NCBI RefSeq assembly: GCF_029784165.1
Contig: NC_073695.1
Span: forward strand, 102,055,306 to 102,119,305
Length of the DNA: 64,000 nucleotides
Reading direction: 5' to 3'
From: Wyeomyia smithii
Taxonomy: Eukaryota > Arthropoda > Insecta > Diptera > Culicidae
The notes under the pieces: generated by a model
What the model saw: the letters and a program-made list of their open reading frames with translations, nothing else
What the model was told of the DNA's origin: nothing
Databases searched by the model: none
Translations under genes and position numbers: made by a program
Shown: one piece after another, positions 10,819-21,517 of the stretch
How the letters are laid out: the number at the start of each line of letters is the position of its first letter
How positions within the stretch are numbered: the first letter of the stretch is position 1

Positions 10819-10862
10819 GGAAGGGGGATGGTCCCTCGGCACCGAGGAACCATCCCCCTTCC
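10819..10862. other. perfect-loop hairpin, 21-bp arms
   Basis: GGAAGGGGGATGGTCCCTCG with the next G (10819-10839) and its complement (10842-10862) are separated by only CA, with one mismatch in 21. It is GC-rich, unlike its surroundings. It could be a small foldback insertion or a structured non-coding site; no flanking duplication is obvious. Confidence 0.7.
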
Positions 10863-11640
10863 GCAATGGGGAGAATTTTTGTTCGCCGGACAATCGGCGC
10901 TGGTGTTTGGTGACGGGACGTTATGCAATCATTGCCGTCTAACAGCAGCTCGATTTTGCGGGTTTGGCCGGCCGGAGGATAAGAGAGCGAGCGTTCTAGC
11001 TTCATCCCTTGAGCGGCCTTCTTTCAAGTATGCCGCGTACCCGCGCTTTTGTGCGTTAGAGAGATGCGGGGAGCAGGCAGACTAGAAGGTGCGTCTGTGT
11101 CTGTCTCCTTTGGAGAATCGAGGATCATGGAGAGGGCGGATGGGCATTCTTGTTACGAAACACTATCAAGATTTAACTTGATCTCATGATCAATAAGTGT
11201 TCTTTCGACCACTTCCTCCGTTTCCTGTTGATTGTGTTTTAACGCAGGGAAAGCTGAGGTACAGTGGAGGGTGCCATGGTGATCCACTGGCTCCGTTTGC
11301 GGCTAGCATAATTTGTGATCATTTCAGATTTGACTGTGGAAAATTGAGTTTATGTACGGAGTGGCTTCAGTGGCTTTTTGACGTTTGTGATTTTTCGATC
11401 AATTGTATATAAAGAATATTATTTCTAATTCTCAATATACCAGATTGCTTCCGTTCCGTAAGGTTTTAGAAAAATTTAGAAGAAAAAATGGCTAAACAGT
11501 GGAATCTTCTATCTGTCAAAATTAGCTTTTTGTCTATAATTCTTTCCCCTGATGCTTTATATTTGCTAAATTTGGAGAATATAGAAGATAATTCAGAAGT
11601 ATCAAAGGTATTTGATATAGAGCAAAAATCTTAAAACTGA
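10863..11640. other. no recognised feature
   Basis: Short frames only. A plus-strand frame at 10798-11085 and the minus-strand frame opposite read through the hairpin but match nothing I know. Confidence 0.4.
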
Positions 11641-11685
11641 AAATTAATTGTGTGCAAAGCCACGGCCGTAAAGTTGATGTAGAAC
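11641..11685. repeat. shared motif GTGTGCAAAGCCACG...
   Basis: GTGTGCAAAGCCACGGCCGT lies here and runs on into a GTAGAACTACGT palindromic motif. Almost the same words (GTGTGCAAAGCCACGACCGC) occur at about 56373-56396, directly before the 3' end of the third I-clade copy. This points to a dispersed repeat edge of unknown type. Confidence 0.5.
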
Positions 11686-11988
11686 TACGTTTAGTTGTTT
11701 GTTATAATTCTTGCATTATTGAATTCGAGAGTGACCGCGAGTGATAAGTTCGAAGCATATGTGTCCGTTACAATAATTCTTTGAATGATAGACCCTAAGA
11801 TTACGATAGACCCTCTTATATGATCATACAATGTTAATAATTTTAATCCAACACAAATAAAATAACTCTCTGAAAATAATGTGGTGGCCCAAGAAAGATT
11901 CGAAGTGGCAACTAGGGTCGATTTAGGGTCTATGAACATCATCCCGAATTCAGACTTGGAATATTTTCGGAAATTTGTACTCTTTAAA

Positions 11989-12310
11989 GGTAGTTTTGGA
12001 TCCTTCGATGGGTCAAATGCTGACCACCTCAAATAATTTTCGACCACCCAGGAGTGGTTTCGAAAAAAACAGGAAAGCTACAGGACCTCTTTTGAAAGTT
12101 TACCTTTTCTACGGTAGTTCTGGATCCTCCGAAAAATCACCTAGTGGCCAAAAAAATATTTTTGTTATAGTTAAACACCCTAATAATTAATTGATTTATT
12201 TAATAATTAATAGAAAACCGGGAGTTCCAGGAAAACTTTTGAAGAAATGACAACTTTTACGGTATTTTTGGATCCGGAGGGCCACCGGTAGTCTGCCAAA
12301 AGTTAAACTT
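11989..12310. repeat. diverged tandem repeat with GGATCC core
   Basis: Three units open with GGTAGTTTTGGATCC (11989), GGTAGTTCTGGATCC (12113) and GGTATTTTTGGATCC (12261). Each is followed by a GACC- or GGCC-type stretch and preceded by a similar CTTTTGAA...TTTAC or CTTTT block. Spacing is 124 and 148 bp. A minus-strand frame across the first unit (12047-11691) is probably spurious. Confidence 0.55.
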
Positions 12311-12599
12311 GGGTCCGTTATGTAGTTATTTATCGACCCAATAACATTCCCAAAGGAATCGGGGTGTTATCTCTTGAATTGGCCCCACTCGATCTAAAAT
12401 AGTTGTAATTTCTTTTGTTACAAAATACTCTCATATGCACTAACGCTACGTAGTGACATAATTTCTTATCAAACAGATCATCATTTTAAATTACTCAATC
12501 ACTTGAACAATTTTGCGGAAGATATGAATGTTCTATGTCCTAAGATTATCGAGCTATAATGCATCCGCCATGCTCAGACTGGACATGTTCCAGTTTTGA

Positions 12600-12835
12600 T
12601 CTGGACGAAAATGGTATTCGGTCATTTGTGGCTGTTTTCCAGATCGGAAATTGTCACTTTGGATTCCAAAATGGCATCTAGGATCGGTTTCCGGTTTCTG
12701 GGCTTCACCTGGCTCCGAATATCCCATATTCAGCTGTATTCGGCCAGTTTTGGCTATTTTCCAGAAACCGAAAGTCAACATCTTGAATTTTCAAATGGCC
12801 ATAAATTGACCTTAGATGCCACTTTGATGTGCACA
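12600..12835. repeat. two-copy 122-bp tandem repeat
   Basis: TATTCGGTCATTTGTGGCTG at about 12615 and TATTCGGCCAGTTTTGGCTA at about 12737 open two units. Both continue with TTTTCCAGA, a CGGAAA or CGAAAG motif and a TTGGATTCCAAAATGGC-like stretch. This type of repeat, with alternating TTTTCCAGAAACCG and AAATGGC words, is one I associate with mosquito intergenic DNA. No coding signal. Confidence 0.6.
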
Positions 12836-12839
12836 CGCC

Positions 12840-13139
12840 CTTCGGTTATTTATTAAAGAAAGTTCCGCGATCTCGCTGTAACTACCGTTTCTGGTATCCC
12901 GTAATATTTACTTTTCAATTAAGTATTTAATTTGCCCTCAAAAGGAAAATTTGATGTTCAATTTAATATCGGATGTGATACTGAGGCATTTCTCTACTAT
13001 CTCTTAAAGTAGAAATGAGGCATTCTTCTGAAAACACACTGGAAAGCCGTTTCTACACTGAAAATTTGATGGCCCATATATTTTAGAACCAGCTTTCTAG
13101 AACGTTCATATGTTGTCAAAATAAGGCAACTTTTCATTG
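12840..13139. other. no recognised feature
   Basis: AT-rich sequence with no convincing frame or repeat. Confidence 0.4.
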
Positions 13140-13445
13140 GAGTAGATGTCGGCTGATGTACCTACTACCCCCTTCTACCCGCTACCGCACAAAGGCAGCT
13201 TTTTACTAGAGGAAGTACTGCTTTACTAGCTAGCCCTGCCTCTACGGCTATTGCTGCCGCACAAAGGCAACATTTTAGTAGGGAAAGTGCCACTGCATCC
13301 ACCGCAGCTGGCGCTACCGCTATCGCTGCTGTAGTTACTGTTACAGCTGCCACTGTTGCTATCCGCTGCCACTGCTGCTGCTAAGTGAGGACTGTCCAAG
13401 TCGCTAACCAGAACTAATGACTGTTTAGGCTGAAGCAGGCTTTTA
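13140..13445. repeat. GCT-rich dispersed repeat, copy 2, left part
   Basis: The words CTACCGCACAAAGGCAGCTT and TTTTACTAG match the repeat at 1-190, and the unit is partly duplicated here (13187 and about 13252). It ends with CTAACCAGAACTAATGACTG, which resembles CTTAACTAGTAAACTGATTG at about 182-201. The matching right half lies beyond the R1-clade element, at 17820-18075. Confidence 0.6.
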
Positions 13446-13598
13446 TATTGGTCAAATAGTACCTCCCCTGTTTACTAAGTACAAGTGCTTAGTATCCACC
13501 GGTGAGCAGGACGCTAAGCACGTCACGAGTGGCCTCAAGTGCCCGGCTAGCAATCCGGCTACTAAACCTCAGGCGTGAGGGGCTCAGCAACTGCTATA

Positions 13599-14646
13599 AG
13601 GGGTGTCCACGATGAAATTGCCACACACAAAATTGATTCGCCAAATTCGAGTTTTCATCCGATTGCCATCAAAGCTCCGGAGTGTTGGGAGAATTGAACA
13701 TTTTCGGCACAAAATTGACCTTATTGTCCGCATACCACTTCAGCACGTCCTTGGAGTAGTGGCATGAGGCCAAATCCGGCCAGAAGATTGTTGGGGCATT
13801 GTGGGCCTTCAGGAGAGGAAGCAGTCGCTTCTGGAGACACTCTTTCATGTACACCTGTCCGTTCATCGTGTCCTGGGTCACGAAAGGTGCACTCTGCTTC
13901 CCGCACGTGCAGATGGCTTGCCAAACCAGGAATTTCTTCGCAAATTTGGACATCTTCTGAGTGCGGACAGGCTTTGGAACGCTGAACTTATCCTTGGCCG
14001 TGAAAAAAGGTTGCCGGGGATCTGTTTGAAGTCGGCCTTCACATATGTTTCGTCGTCCATGATGCAGCATTCAACTTTCGTCAGCATGTTGAGGTACAGC
14101 TTCCTGGCACGGGTTTTGGCGGACTTGTTCTGCTTCTCGTCGCGATTAGGGGCCTTTTGTACCTTGAACGTTCGAAGCCCAGCCTTAGTTTTGGCCTTCT
14201 GGACAAAACTTCGGCTTAGGTGCAGCTTCTTAGCCACATCCCGAACGGATGCGTTCGGGTTACGGTTGAAGGCCCCAACTACGCGGTTGTGATTTTTGGT
14301 GTTGTACGGAATACTTTTTCCTTCACTTCTGGGCTTCCGATCGGTGGTCAATCGTTCCTCGAACCGCTTAATCACTCGCGACACCGTGGAATTCGCGATT
14401 CCCAACGTTTTAGCGATGGAACGATGCGAGAGATCCTTGTTCTCGTGATGAATGTGCAAGATTTTATTACGCACGAGCTGTTCTTTCGACTCCATTTCCG
14501 CGAGTTTTGATCACAGGACTTTAAAACTTTCAGGATGTAAATAATGCACTATGAACTAAATCCACCCAAATTTTTATTAAATTCTACCCAACGGTTAAAA
14601 AGTTAGAGCATTTTCATGGTGTTGCAATTTCATCGTGGACACCCTT
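13599..14646 (-). mobile_element. ITmD37E-type Tc1/mariner element
   Basis: Both ends carry GGGTGTCCACGATGAAATTG as inverted repeats, flanked by TA at 13597-13598 and 14647-14648. Removing the element and one TA restores the codons CTG CTA TAC CAA of the host R1 endonuclease (LLYQ), which confirms both borders. Length is 1048 bp. The 3' end of the transposase gene is deleted. DD37E elements of this kind were first described from mosquitoes. Confidence 0.93.
13669..14495 (-). pseudogene. DD37E transposase, frameshifted and C-terminally deleted
   Basis: The frame 14495-13878 starts with MESKEQLVRNKILHIHHEN and has two helix-turn-helix segments in the first 110 residues (RSIAKTLGIANSTVSRVIKR; then VRDVAKKLHLSRSFVQK). 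The first catalytic Asp is in CCIMDDETYVKAD. A frameshift near 14010 moves the reading to the frame 14070-13669, with FLVWQAIC and the second Asp in IFWPDLASCHYS. The reading then reaches NSPNTPEL and stops. In complete copies RPIE follows, and its Glu is 37 residues after the second Asp. That Glu is missing here because the sequence jumps to within about 70 bp of the terminal repeat. The start Met lies about 150 bp inside the right end, as usual for the family. Confidence 0.92.
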
Positions 14647-16441
14647 TACCAAGCAGCCACTGAGTCGTTGTCGGACATAGCCATCGTAACGGACCCCTAA
14701 CGCATCGCTACTGGTAGCGGACAGGCGGGTTCCTAGTTCAGGAGATTGTGTCGACTTCGAATGAGGGCTACCTGGTTGCCAAGGAGGACGGGGTATTCTA
14801 CTGCAGCTGGTATACGCCGCCGCGTTGGTCTACAGAAAGGTTCGTTCAGATGGTCGATCGAGTAACCATGGAACTAACGGGCCTAACGCCGTTAGTGGTG
14901 GCGGGCGCCTTCAACGCTTGGGCTGTTGAGTAACCACACTAATAGCGACCACCAGTCTGTCAGCTATGGCGTGGACACGAGGCGGCAAGTGACGGGTAGG
15001 GCCAATACCCCAACCATTCGCGGCTGGAAGACATCGCACTTTGATGCCGATGTATTTGCAGAAGTAATAAGGAGGGCCTCTCAGGGTACGAACCAACTTA
15101 TTGCTACACTATCGCGGGCGTGCGACGCCACCATGCCTAGGTCTCGTCAGCCTAGGAATGGAAGGCAGCGCGTGCCTTTGTGCGAGGCGAAAGATGCAAC
15201 GTGCGAAGATCGGAGCGCCACGTAGCATTTAAATCCGCTGAGGTAACGCCTTAAAGCGCGATAAATGCTAGTAAACGAGCCTGTTTCGATGGACTTTGCG
15301 AAAGTGCCAATGCAAACCCTTGGGGTGACGCTTATAGGGCCGTTACGGCCAAGACCAGAGACTCGTCAGTCCGGGGAGAGCAATCACCAGCGATGTTGGA
15401 GCGGATCAATGAGAAACTCTTCCCACACGAGCCAAACCCTTGGCATCCAGCTGCTAAGTCAGCACGAATAGCGAGTGACGGATGCCGCGCAGAGGTCGAG
15501 GAGGCGGCAAGGGTGACGAACGGTGAACTCATTGAGATCGCAAACTCCCTGAAGGTAAGCAAGGCACCGGGATCAGACGGAATCCCGAACCTGGCCTTAA
15601 GACGACCATAAAGGTAGCCCCCGGGTTGTTCAGGGCGGTCATGCATTAACTCTTAGACGACTGCTTCTTTCCGGATAAGTGGAAGCGACAGAAACTGGTC
15701 TTACTGCCGAAGGGCGGAAAACTATTAGGTGCCCCATCGGCATGTTGACCAATCTGTCTGCTAGACACAGCGGGTAAGACGCATGATTGGGTAATCCTCA
15801 ACAGACTTGTGAGTTTCACCGAGAGTGAAACCGGTCTGTCAAGCAACCAGTTCGGCTTCCGCAAAGGTAAGTCCACGGTGGCTGCTATTGTTTCGTCCAC
15901 AAGACGGTCGAAGTAGCGCTCCAGCATGAAAGAAGGGGCATTATTGCACAATCGTCACGCTAGACGTGAAAAACGCTTTTAATAGCGCCAGCTGGGACTC
16001 TATAACCTACGCGCTTCGGAGTCTCGGAGTGCCGATGCCACTGTACAAGATTCTGGGAAGCTACTGTCAGAATCGAGTGCTGGTCTACTAAATGCGTCCC
16101 GACTACTGCAGGAGTACCGCAAGGTAGCATCCTGGGTCCGGCACTGTGAAATGCCATGTATGACGGTGTGCTTCAGCTGAAGCTCCCACCCGGAGCGGAG
16201 ATTGTGGGCTTTGCGGACGATATAACTCTAGAGGTCTACGGCGAGTCAATCAGCGAGGTAGAGCTGAAAGCCGCGCTATCCATACGCGTAGTTGAGGATT
16301 GGATGCAATCCAGGGAACTGGAGTTAGCGCATCACAAGACAGAGGTCATCGTAGTGAACAACCGCAAACCGGAACAAAAGGCGGCGATTAGTGCCGGTGG
16401 ATGCACTATCACCTCGAAGCGGTTATTGAAGCTCTTGGCGG

Positions 16442-16932
16442 CAGGGTTGATATTTGTTGATACTCTTGAGTGAAAGTGAAAAAAAGTATCCATAAACGTT
16501 ATTTTTTCACAATCCTTTCAGAGTTCTCCCTTCCCGCTTTTTGCATGGAAGTGAACTGTCAAAACACCTCATTATATTTCATGCGATGGAAGCAAGACAA
16601 CAAAATCAGTTTATCAGTTAACGAAGATTCTCAAGGCATCGGTCAGAGTCAGTGAAAAAGTGTTTCGGTGAGGTTCATTTTGGTTGAATGGACTGTTTGT
16701 TTTTCTTTTTCGCTTTGAAGTGAACATTATTTGGTTGAATTTGTCGTCAAATTTTATTCCATAACCGTGAACGATGCGCGCGATCTATTTCACCTGAGTA
16801 TAACAGCATGTTACTAGGACGAAAATCTAGTGTATCTGAAAGAGTGCTGCGATCATTGGAAGTGAAAATCGAAAATGATTGGCTGTAATTTTCGAAGAAT
16901 TTTGCTGGGGAAAATTACTTTTATCAGCACTG
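16442..16932. mobile_element. hAT-type MITE, 491 bp
   Basis: The ends are inverted: CAGGGTTGATA on the left and TATCAGCACTG on the right. The flanks are CTTGGCGG (16434-16441) and CTTGGGGG (16933-16940), an 8-bp duplication with one substitution. Removing the element with the left flank gives AAG CTC TTG GGG GTA ATG, which restores KLLGVM of the R1 reverse transcriptase. The borders are therefore firmly supported. No transposase frame. Confidence 0.9.
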
Positions 16933-17819
16933 CTTGGGGGTAATGGTCGACGACAAGCTCACGTTTGGGAGCCACGTCGACTATGCCTGCAAGAAAGCTT
17001 CTACGACTATAGCGGCCTTATCGCGCATGATGTCAAATAACTCGGCGTTATTTAGCAGCAGGCTGAAGCTGATAGCTAGCGTGGCAACGTCCATACTCAG
17101 GTATGGTGGACCAGTGTGGTCGAAAGCGTTGGGTACTTCCAGTTACCGTGGTAAACCTCTGAGAGTCGCATGCGTGTATCGAACCGTGTCAAACGAGGCA
17201 ATATGCGTCTAATGCCTATCAGCGCATCATTGTCAAAGAGGGTGTAGAGTGCTTCGACTAACGCGAACCACCAGAAGGTCAACTTCCATGGCTAGGTGGC
17301 AGCGGGAATGATCCAATTCTACCAAAAGTAGATAGACGCACTGACTCATCCCGAAGATAGCCGGATAGATCGAGAGGCGTCATTGGGAAGTTAACTTTCA
17401 CCTGACGCATATACTATCAGGTCATGGTGGTGCTTTAGACACCGCTGAGCATGTGTTACTTGTTTGTACACGTTTCGCACAGGTAAGTAACGCACTGTTG
17501 GCAGTGAACGGGCCGGATACTACTGCGGAAAACAAAGTGGAAAGGATGTGAGAAGGCGTGGGTACCTGAAGAGCAGTCATCATGGCTGCTTCCCAGATGG
17601 TTCTATACTGCAAGGCACCAATCGACGGAACAACCATCGAAATGCCAGTGAAGGCTAACCTTGCCTTTACGAAGTCAGCAAAGTTAATATATTACCGAGA
17701 GGGTGCACTTATCACACTCGCCCTTTTCCCTGAAGCAATGTCTAACGGAGGTACTAGGGAGATTCGAGTTCGAGAAAAATGGAGAAACGTAGGTATATAA
17801 TTCAGTCGACCGTGCTAGG

Positions 17820-18075
17820 GAAAGCAAGCATTAAGCATTTTAACGAGGCTTGACGATTTTCAATAGTACAATATTTCGAATAATCAAATTTCTTTTTTGC
17901 ATTTGGGCAGATACATAGATAATTTTTCAACCGATTGCTGCATGAGCGAAGAAAACCGATCGAAACTAACCGACTTATTAGCATTAGAAAATGGACACAT
18001 TAACCACTTTTCCCATTTTTAAATTTTCATCACCCGAACCTGTTGAAAAACGTGGTTCTACGTCAAAACATAAAA
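17820..18075. repeat. GCT-rich dispersed repeat, copy 2, right part
   Basis: The order of words TTTTCAATAG, AATAATCAAATT, GATTGCT, GAAACTAA(C/G)CG, GCATTAGAAAA and a final GTGGTTCTACGTC matches 262-560 of the window. It lacks the 66-bp foldback found at 277-342 and so is the empty site for it. Confidence 0.7.
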
Positions 18076-18079
18076 TATG

Positions 18080-21000
18080 AAACGGTTTTTGTATTGAATA
18101 TAGAACTTCATATCTCACGAGGTGGCTCTTAAGCTACTCAATTGAACATCCAGAAAAGGTATTTAGTAGATAGAAACGCATTGCTGCCCTGTGGCTGCTG
18201 CAAACTATACCAATCAGACAAGTCGTCTTTGCTCTTAAATATTGTTATCACTAGGCTCAGTAGATTTGAATTATGTCAGTTCGAAGTTCTTTGTGCCAAC
18301 GAGAAGTCTATTGCCTGAGGCCTATGAATGGTATGAATATTTTGAGTCTAGGAATAAACTGGAACAACCGTTGCAATATATCAACAAACGAAAGTCCAGC
18401 ATTACATCACCCTCGCATGGTTTGAGCTCAATTCGTTGATCTGTGCACAATATACCGTTCGCAACAATATTTCACCCGAAATTGTACTACAATACTAGTT
18501 TACTGTTTTCTCGCTGACCAGCGAATGTCGTGCCTTGATTCATATGTTCCGTATAGCCCCATTGCGAATATCACAAATTCACCACAATCTACTGCCGGTC
18601 ACATACGTAGAAATCCTAGTCCACCATAAAACCCACAACTTTATTTCCGTACAAATCCTCAAACTTAATGGTTTATACACAACCATTGTTCCTCAACAAT
18701 CGCCGTGTCTTTTCTTTTGCCATATTGCCATTTGCTACCACATTTTTCTGTCGCGCGGACTATCCTACCACATGCTATCAATTGAAACCAAATGGGTGGA
18801 AATTGTGATCGAAAACGGGAGAATTTGGAGAGGCATCCCGTAATCAAGCGGTCTCCGACGGCATGGAACAGCAAACTTGAAAAATTATTATCAAGGATGA
18901 GGAGAACTAAATCCGATAACACGCTAATAAAGTGAGTGAGGGTGTGTGGCAGTCTCGGATCCGGATAACGCACGGCGTACGTTTATGGTACATATTCTCG
19001 TTTTATTCGTCTCTTTGGCTTTGGCGACACGCAAAGATGAGAAACTATTGCACAAAAAAAAAGATAACGTACGATGTCGGCAAGGCCAAATGATATTCTG
19101 GTCAATTTTGAGCTGAAAAAAATGTCCTTTCTTCTTTGTCCGTTTGACGTTGATTAGATCGTTTGGTTTAACGACGCTAGCAGAACAATAATGGCACTCG
19201 GAAGATGATGAACGAGATTTATGCGATGACAACTCTTCGCTGGTTGAATGCTGTCTCCTTTGTGGAACTGATTAGATTTAAAAACGTTTCCACTGGTGTT
19301 AGTGCTGGAGAAATTTACTGCGACAATTTTGAGACCCCCTAGGGAAGCGATGAAGTGAAGTGAATGGCTTTGAGTGATCGCTTGTCACGACAGCAATTTT
19401 CGTTTGAAGTTTTTAATGTCAGGAATGTCAGAAGCACTGCACCGAGTAAAAGCCCGGACATGTTATAAATCAAGACATCAAATTAACGGTATATTTCTTT
19501 TTCGTTTGAGAAGATATAGCAGCAACAGGCCAACGTAACTCCGCAGTATTCTATAGCGCAGATTTAAGAAGGCTAACATAAAATTCGACCGTTCGTAAAC
19601 GGATCGTTAGGAGGGTGAGCTTCGGACTTCTAGTGTTTCTGTCTCGAGCTCCAACGGTTGTCTGCACACCGTGCTTCACTTGCTAGGAGATGTGCCGTAT
19701 TTTATGGATCCGTTTACGTCTTGTAGTAGATAATTAGTGTATCTTCGACTTCAGGGTCGAATTACTTAGGATAATACGGTCACTGTTCAGATTATTACCA
19801 CGTCTCCGTCGGGGGATGCGCCATAGCACATACAGGCAGCGAAACTGTTCAGTTTACTACAACGGGCGGGACAGCTTATTAGCAGTGAATGTCATAAAGG
19901 CGACTCTTTATTGCTTCCTCAGCAGCTGTCCCAAATTGTTCACTACGGTGATTATAATTAGAATTTACGAAGTGTTCTCCGGTAACATAATATTTGACTT
20001 GTTATAGCGAAGCTTGCTGTCGCTTGATGCTAGCCTCTCTTACCCATAGATTTTCGGCAGAAAAAGTCAAGCCAAAACATATTTTTTAAAACACATATCA
20101 TGTCAAGACTTGCTGTATTATTTCATTCAGATAATTAAAAGCTTAAAAATACCTGACTCAATTCAAAATGACACTAAAATATTTGCTTAATTTTGAAACA
20201 TAAAACAAAGTGATGTAGGAAATCTTCAATCACTAGTATTAGGCGATTTTGCTGTTGTAATGTCCAAGTAATAGTATGTGTTTTTTTCACGGTGAGCAGC
20301 CGACGTCACATTTAATCTCAAGTAACGTCGATATTTGGTGTTAATTTTGTTTGGATAATCATGTTTAACAAAAAAAAGTTGGTAAAGTCCTCGATAAAAA
20401 TGATATCAACGTCGAGCACGACTGGAATTGAACGAAAAAAAATATAAGGGAGATTGAGAATAGTAAAACTTAAAAATGACTCTTCTAATAGGGAATCGAG
20501 GAGAATTAAATATTTAGATATTAAGAAAAGTTCAGTTTTTTTAAATTAAAAAAAGCTCCAAGTTTTGAGCAATGAACTTATGTAGTGTCTTAGAAATTAT
20601 TCATAAAAATCATTTTCTAGAGTTTTTAAACTCATCATAGAACCCATCAACGCTTTCTTAGAGTAAAAACTTGCCCGTAACCTTTCAATTTTTCAACTCA
20701 ACAATCTGAAGCCACACAGATAGAACTAACTTTGCAGCTTGTTCTCTAATATTATTATTCTTTTCTTCATTTCACCTTGATCGGTTTCCTTGCGAACTAA
20801 TACTGTGTTCTTTACACAAAGAAAATATCTAAGACCAAAATCGCTTGTTTCATTAATCCTCTGCCCAATTCATTTTCGACGGCAGTTAGTGAAGCCCCAT
20901 CACCAGTTGAAGAATGGTCCAACCTTAGTTGCTGTTCCAACGGCACGAGCCAATTGATGAAAACGTTAGTGATGTAAGTCACGTGAAATGTCTATGATTC

Positions 21001-21401
21001 AGACTCAATTCCTTGATGGAGGTCTTCCTAGCACACAAACCCAGCCACCAATTATCAGTAATTAATTTCCTAATCAGCTTTTCTGGTACAACTGAATGAA
21101 TCACCGACTTACTCGTTCTCGTAGAGTAACCGAGCGAACTTGCTCCGTAAAAAAACTGTGTGCAATGCAACAATAATCGCATCTAGTTAGAAGCGTTCTG
21201 GTCAGGAAATAGGAAAGCCCTGAGAATGAATCAGCGCTTGAAGGAGAATAACAGTGTTCGCTGGGCGAAAAATCGACCGTCAAGCAGAACGTAAGAAAAC
21301 GATAATTAAGCGATAATGCAATCAATATCGTTAAGGAAACGGTTTATGGAAAAACTTTTCTTCCAAATAATTTGTTTATACTGGTAGTAATAATACTATA
21401 C
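18080..21401. other. 3.3 kb without recognised genes
   Basis: Short frames only, the longest about 100 codons on either strand and without domains. No terminal repeats, microsatellites or promoter elements I would defend. It could hold intron or intergenic host DNA. Confidence 0.5.
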
Positions 21402-21419
21402 TAAATTTTATTCATACGT

Positions 21420-21490
21420 CTTGCGGTGGTGTAATCGGAAACGCACCTGACCGGAGATTAGAAGTTGTGGGTTCGGGTCCCACCTGCTGG
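21420..21490 (+). promoter_or_regulatory. tRNA-like sequence in the I-element 5' UTR
   Basis: It folds as a cloverleaf: acceptor CTTGCGG/CTGCTGG (six of seven pairs with wobbles), D stem GTGT/ACGC (four pairs), anticodon stem CCTGA/TTAGA (four of five), and a perfect T stem GTGGG/CCCAC enclosing TTCGGGT. TGGTGTAATCGG resembles an A box, and GGTTCGGGTCC matches the B-box consensus. The apparent anticodon would be GGA, but position 33 is C rather than T and there is no long variable arm, so I do not call a functional tRNA-Ser. Because the target-site duplication lies outside it, it belongs to the element. It may act as an RNA polymerase III-type internal promoter or be a captured tRNA or SINE head; both are inference. 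Confidence 0.65.
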
Positions 21491-21517
21491 ACTACATTTT
21501 GCACTACATTTAGCGCG

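Larger units (their letters stand above)
13460..17650 (+). pseudogene. R1-clade non-LTR retrotransposon, decayed
   Basis: In order on the plus strand: the end of ORF1 with a third zinc knuckle (13490-13577, ...EQDAKHVTSGLKCPA, one Cys changed to Ser); the start of the ORF2 endonuclease (AQQLLYQAATESLSDIAIVT, assembled across the DD37E insertion); the rest of the endonuclease at 14700-15230, where the usual GDFNAW reads GAFNAW and has lost its catalytic Asp; the reverse transcriptase start (SKAPGSDGIPN, about 15560); the catalytic FADD box in IVGFADDITLEVYG (about 16205); the region KLLGVMVDDKLTFGSHVDY, split by a hAT MITE; and a C-terminal zinc-binding stretch with TAEHVLLVC near 17445. Stops and frameshifts occur throughout. 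It is 5'-truncated within ORF1 and dead. Confidence 0.85.

Noticed and set aside
10691..11005. Possible LTR-retroelement protease stretch on the minus strand
   Set aside because: Resemblance limited to a few residues (KIELLLDG); no catalytic motif and no neighbouring LTR or reverse transcriptase.
13165..13353. Alanine-rich minus-strand frame
   Set aside because: Translation of GCT-rich repeat DNA; low complexity.
21420..21490. A functional tRNA-Ser(GGA) gene
   Set aside because: Position 33 is C rather than T, the acceptor and anticodon stems have mismatches, there is no long variable arm, and the target-site duplication places it inside a retrotransposon.
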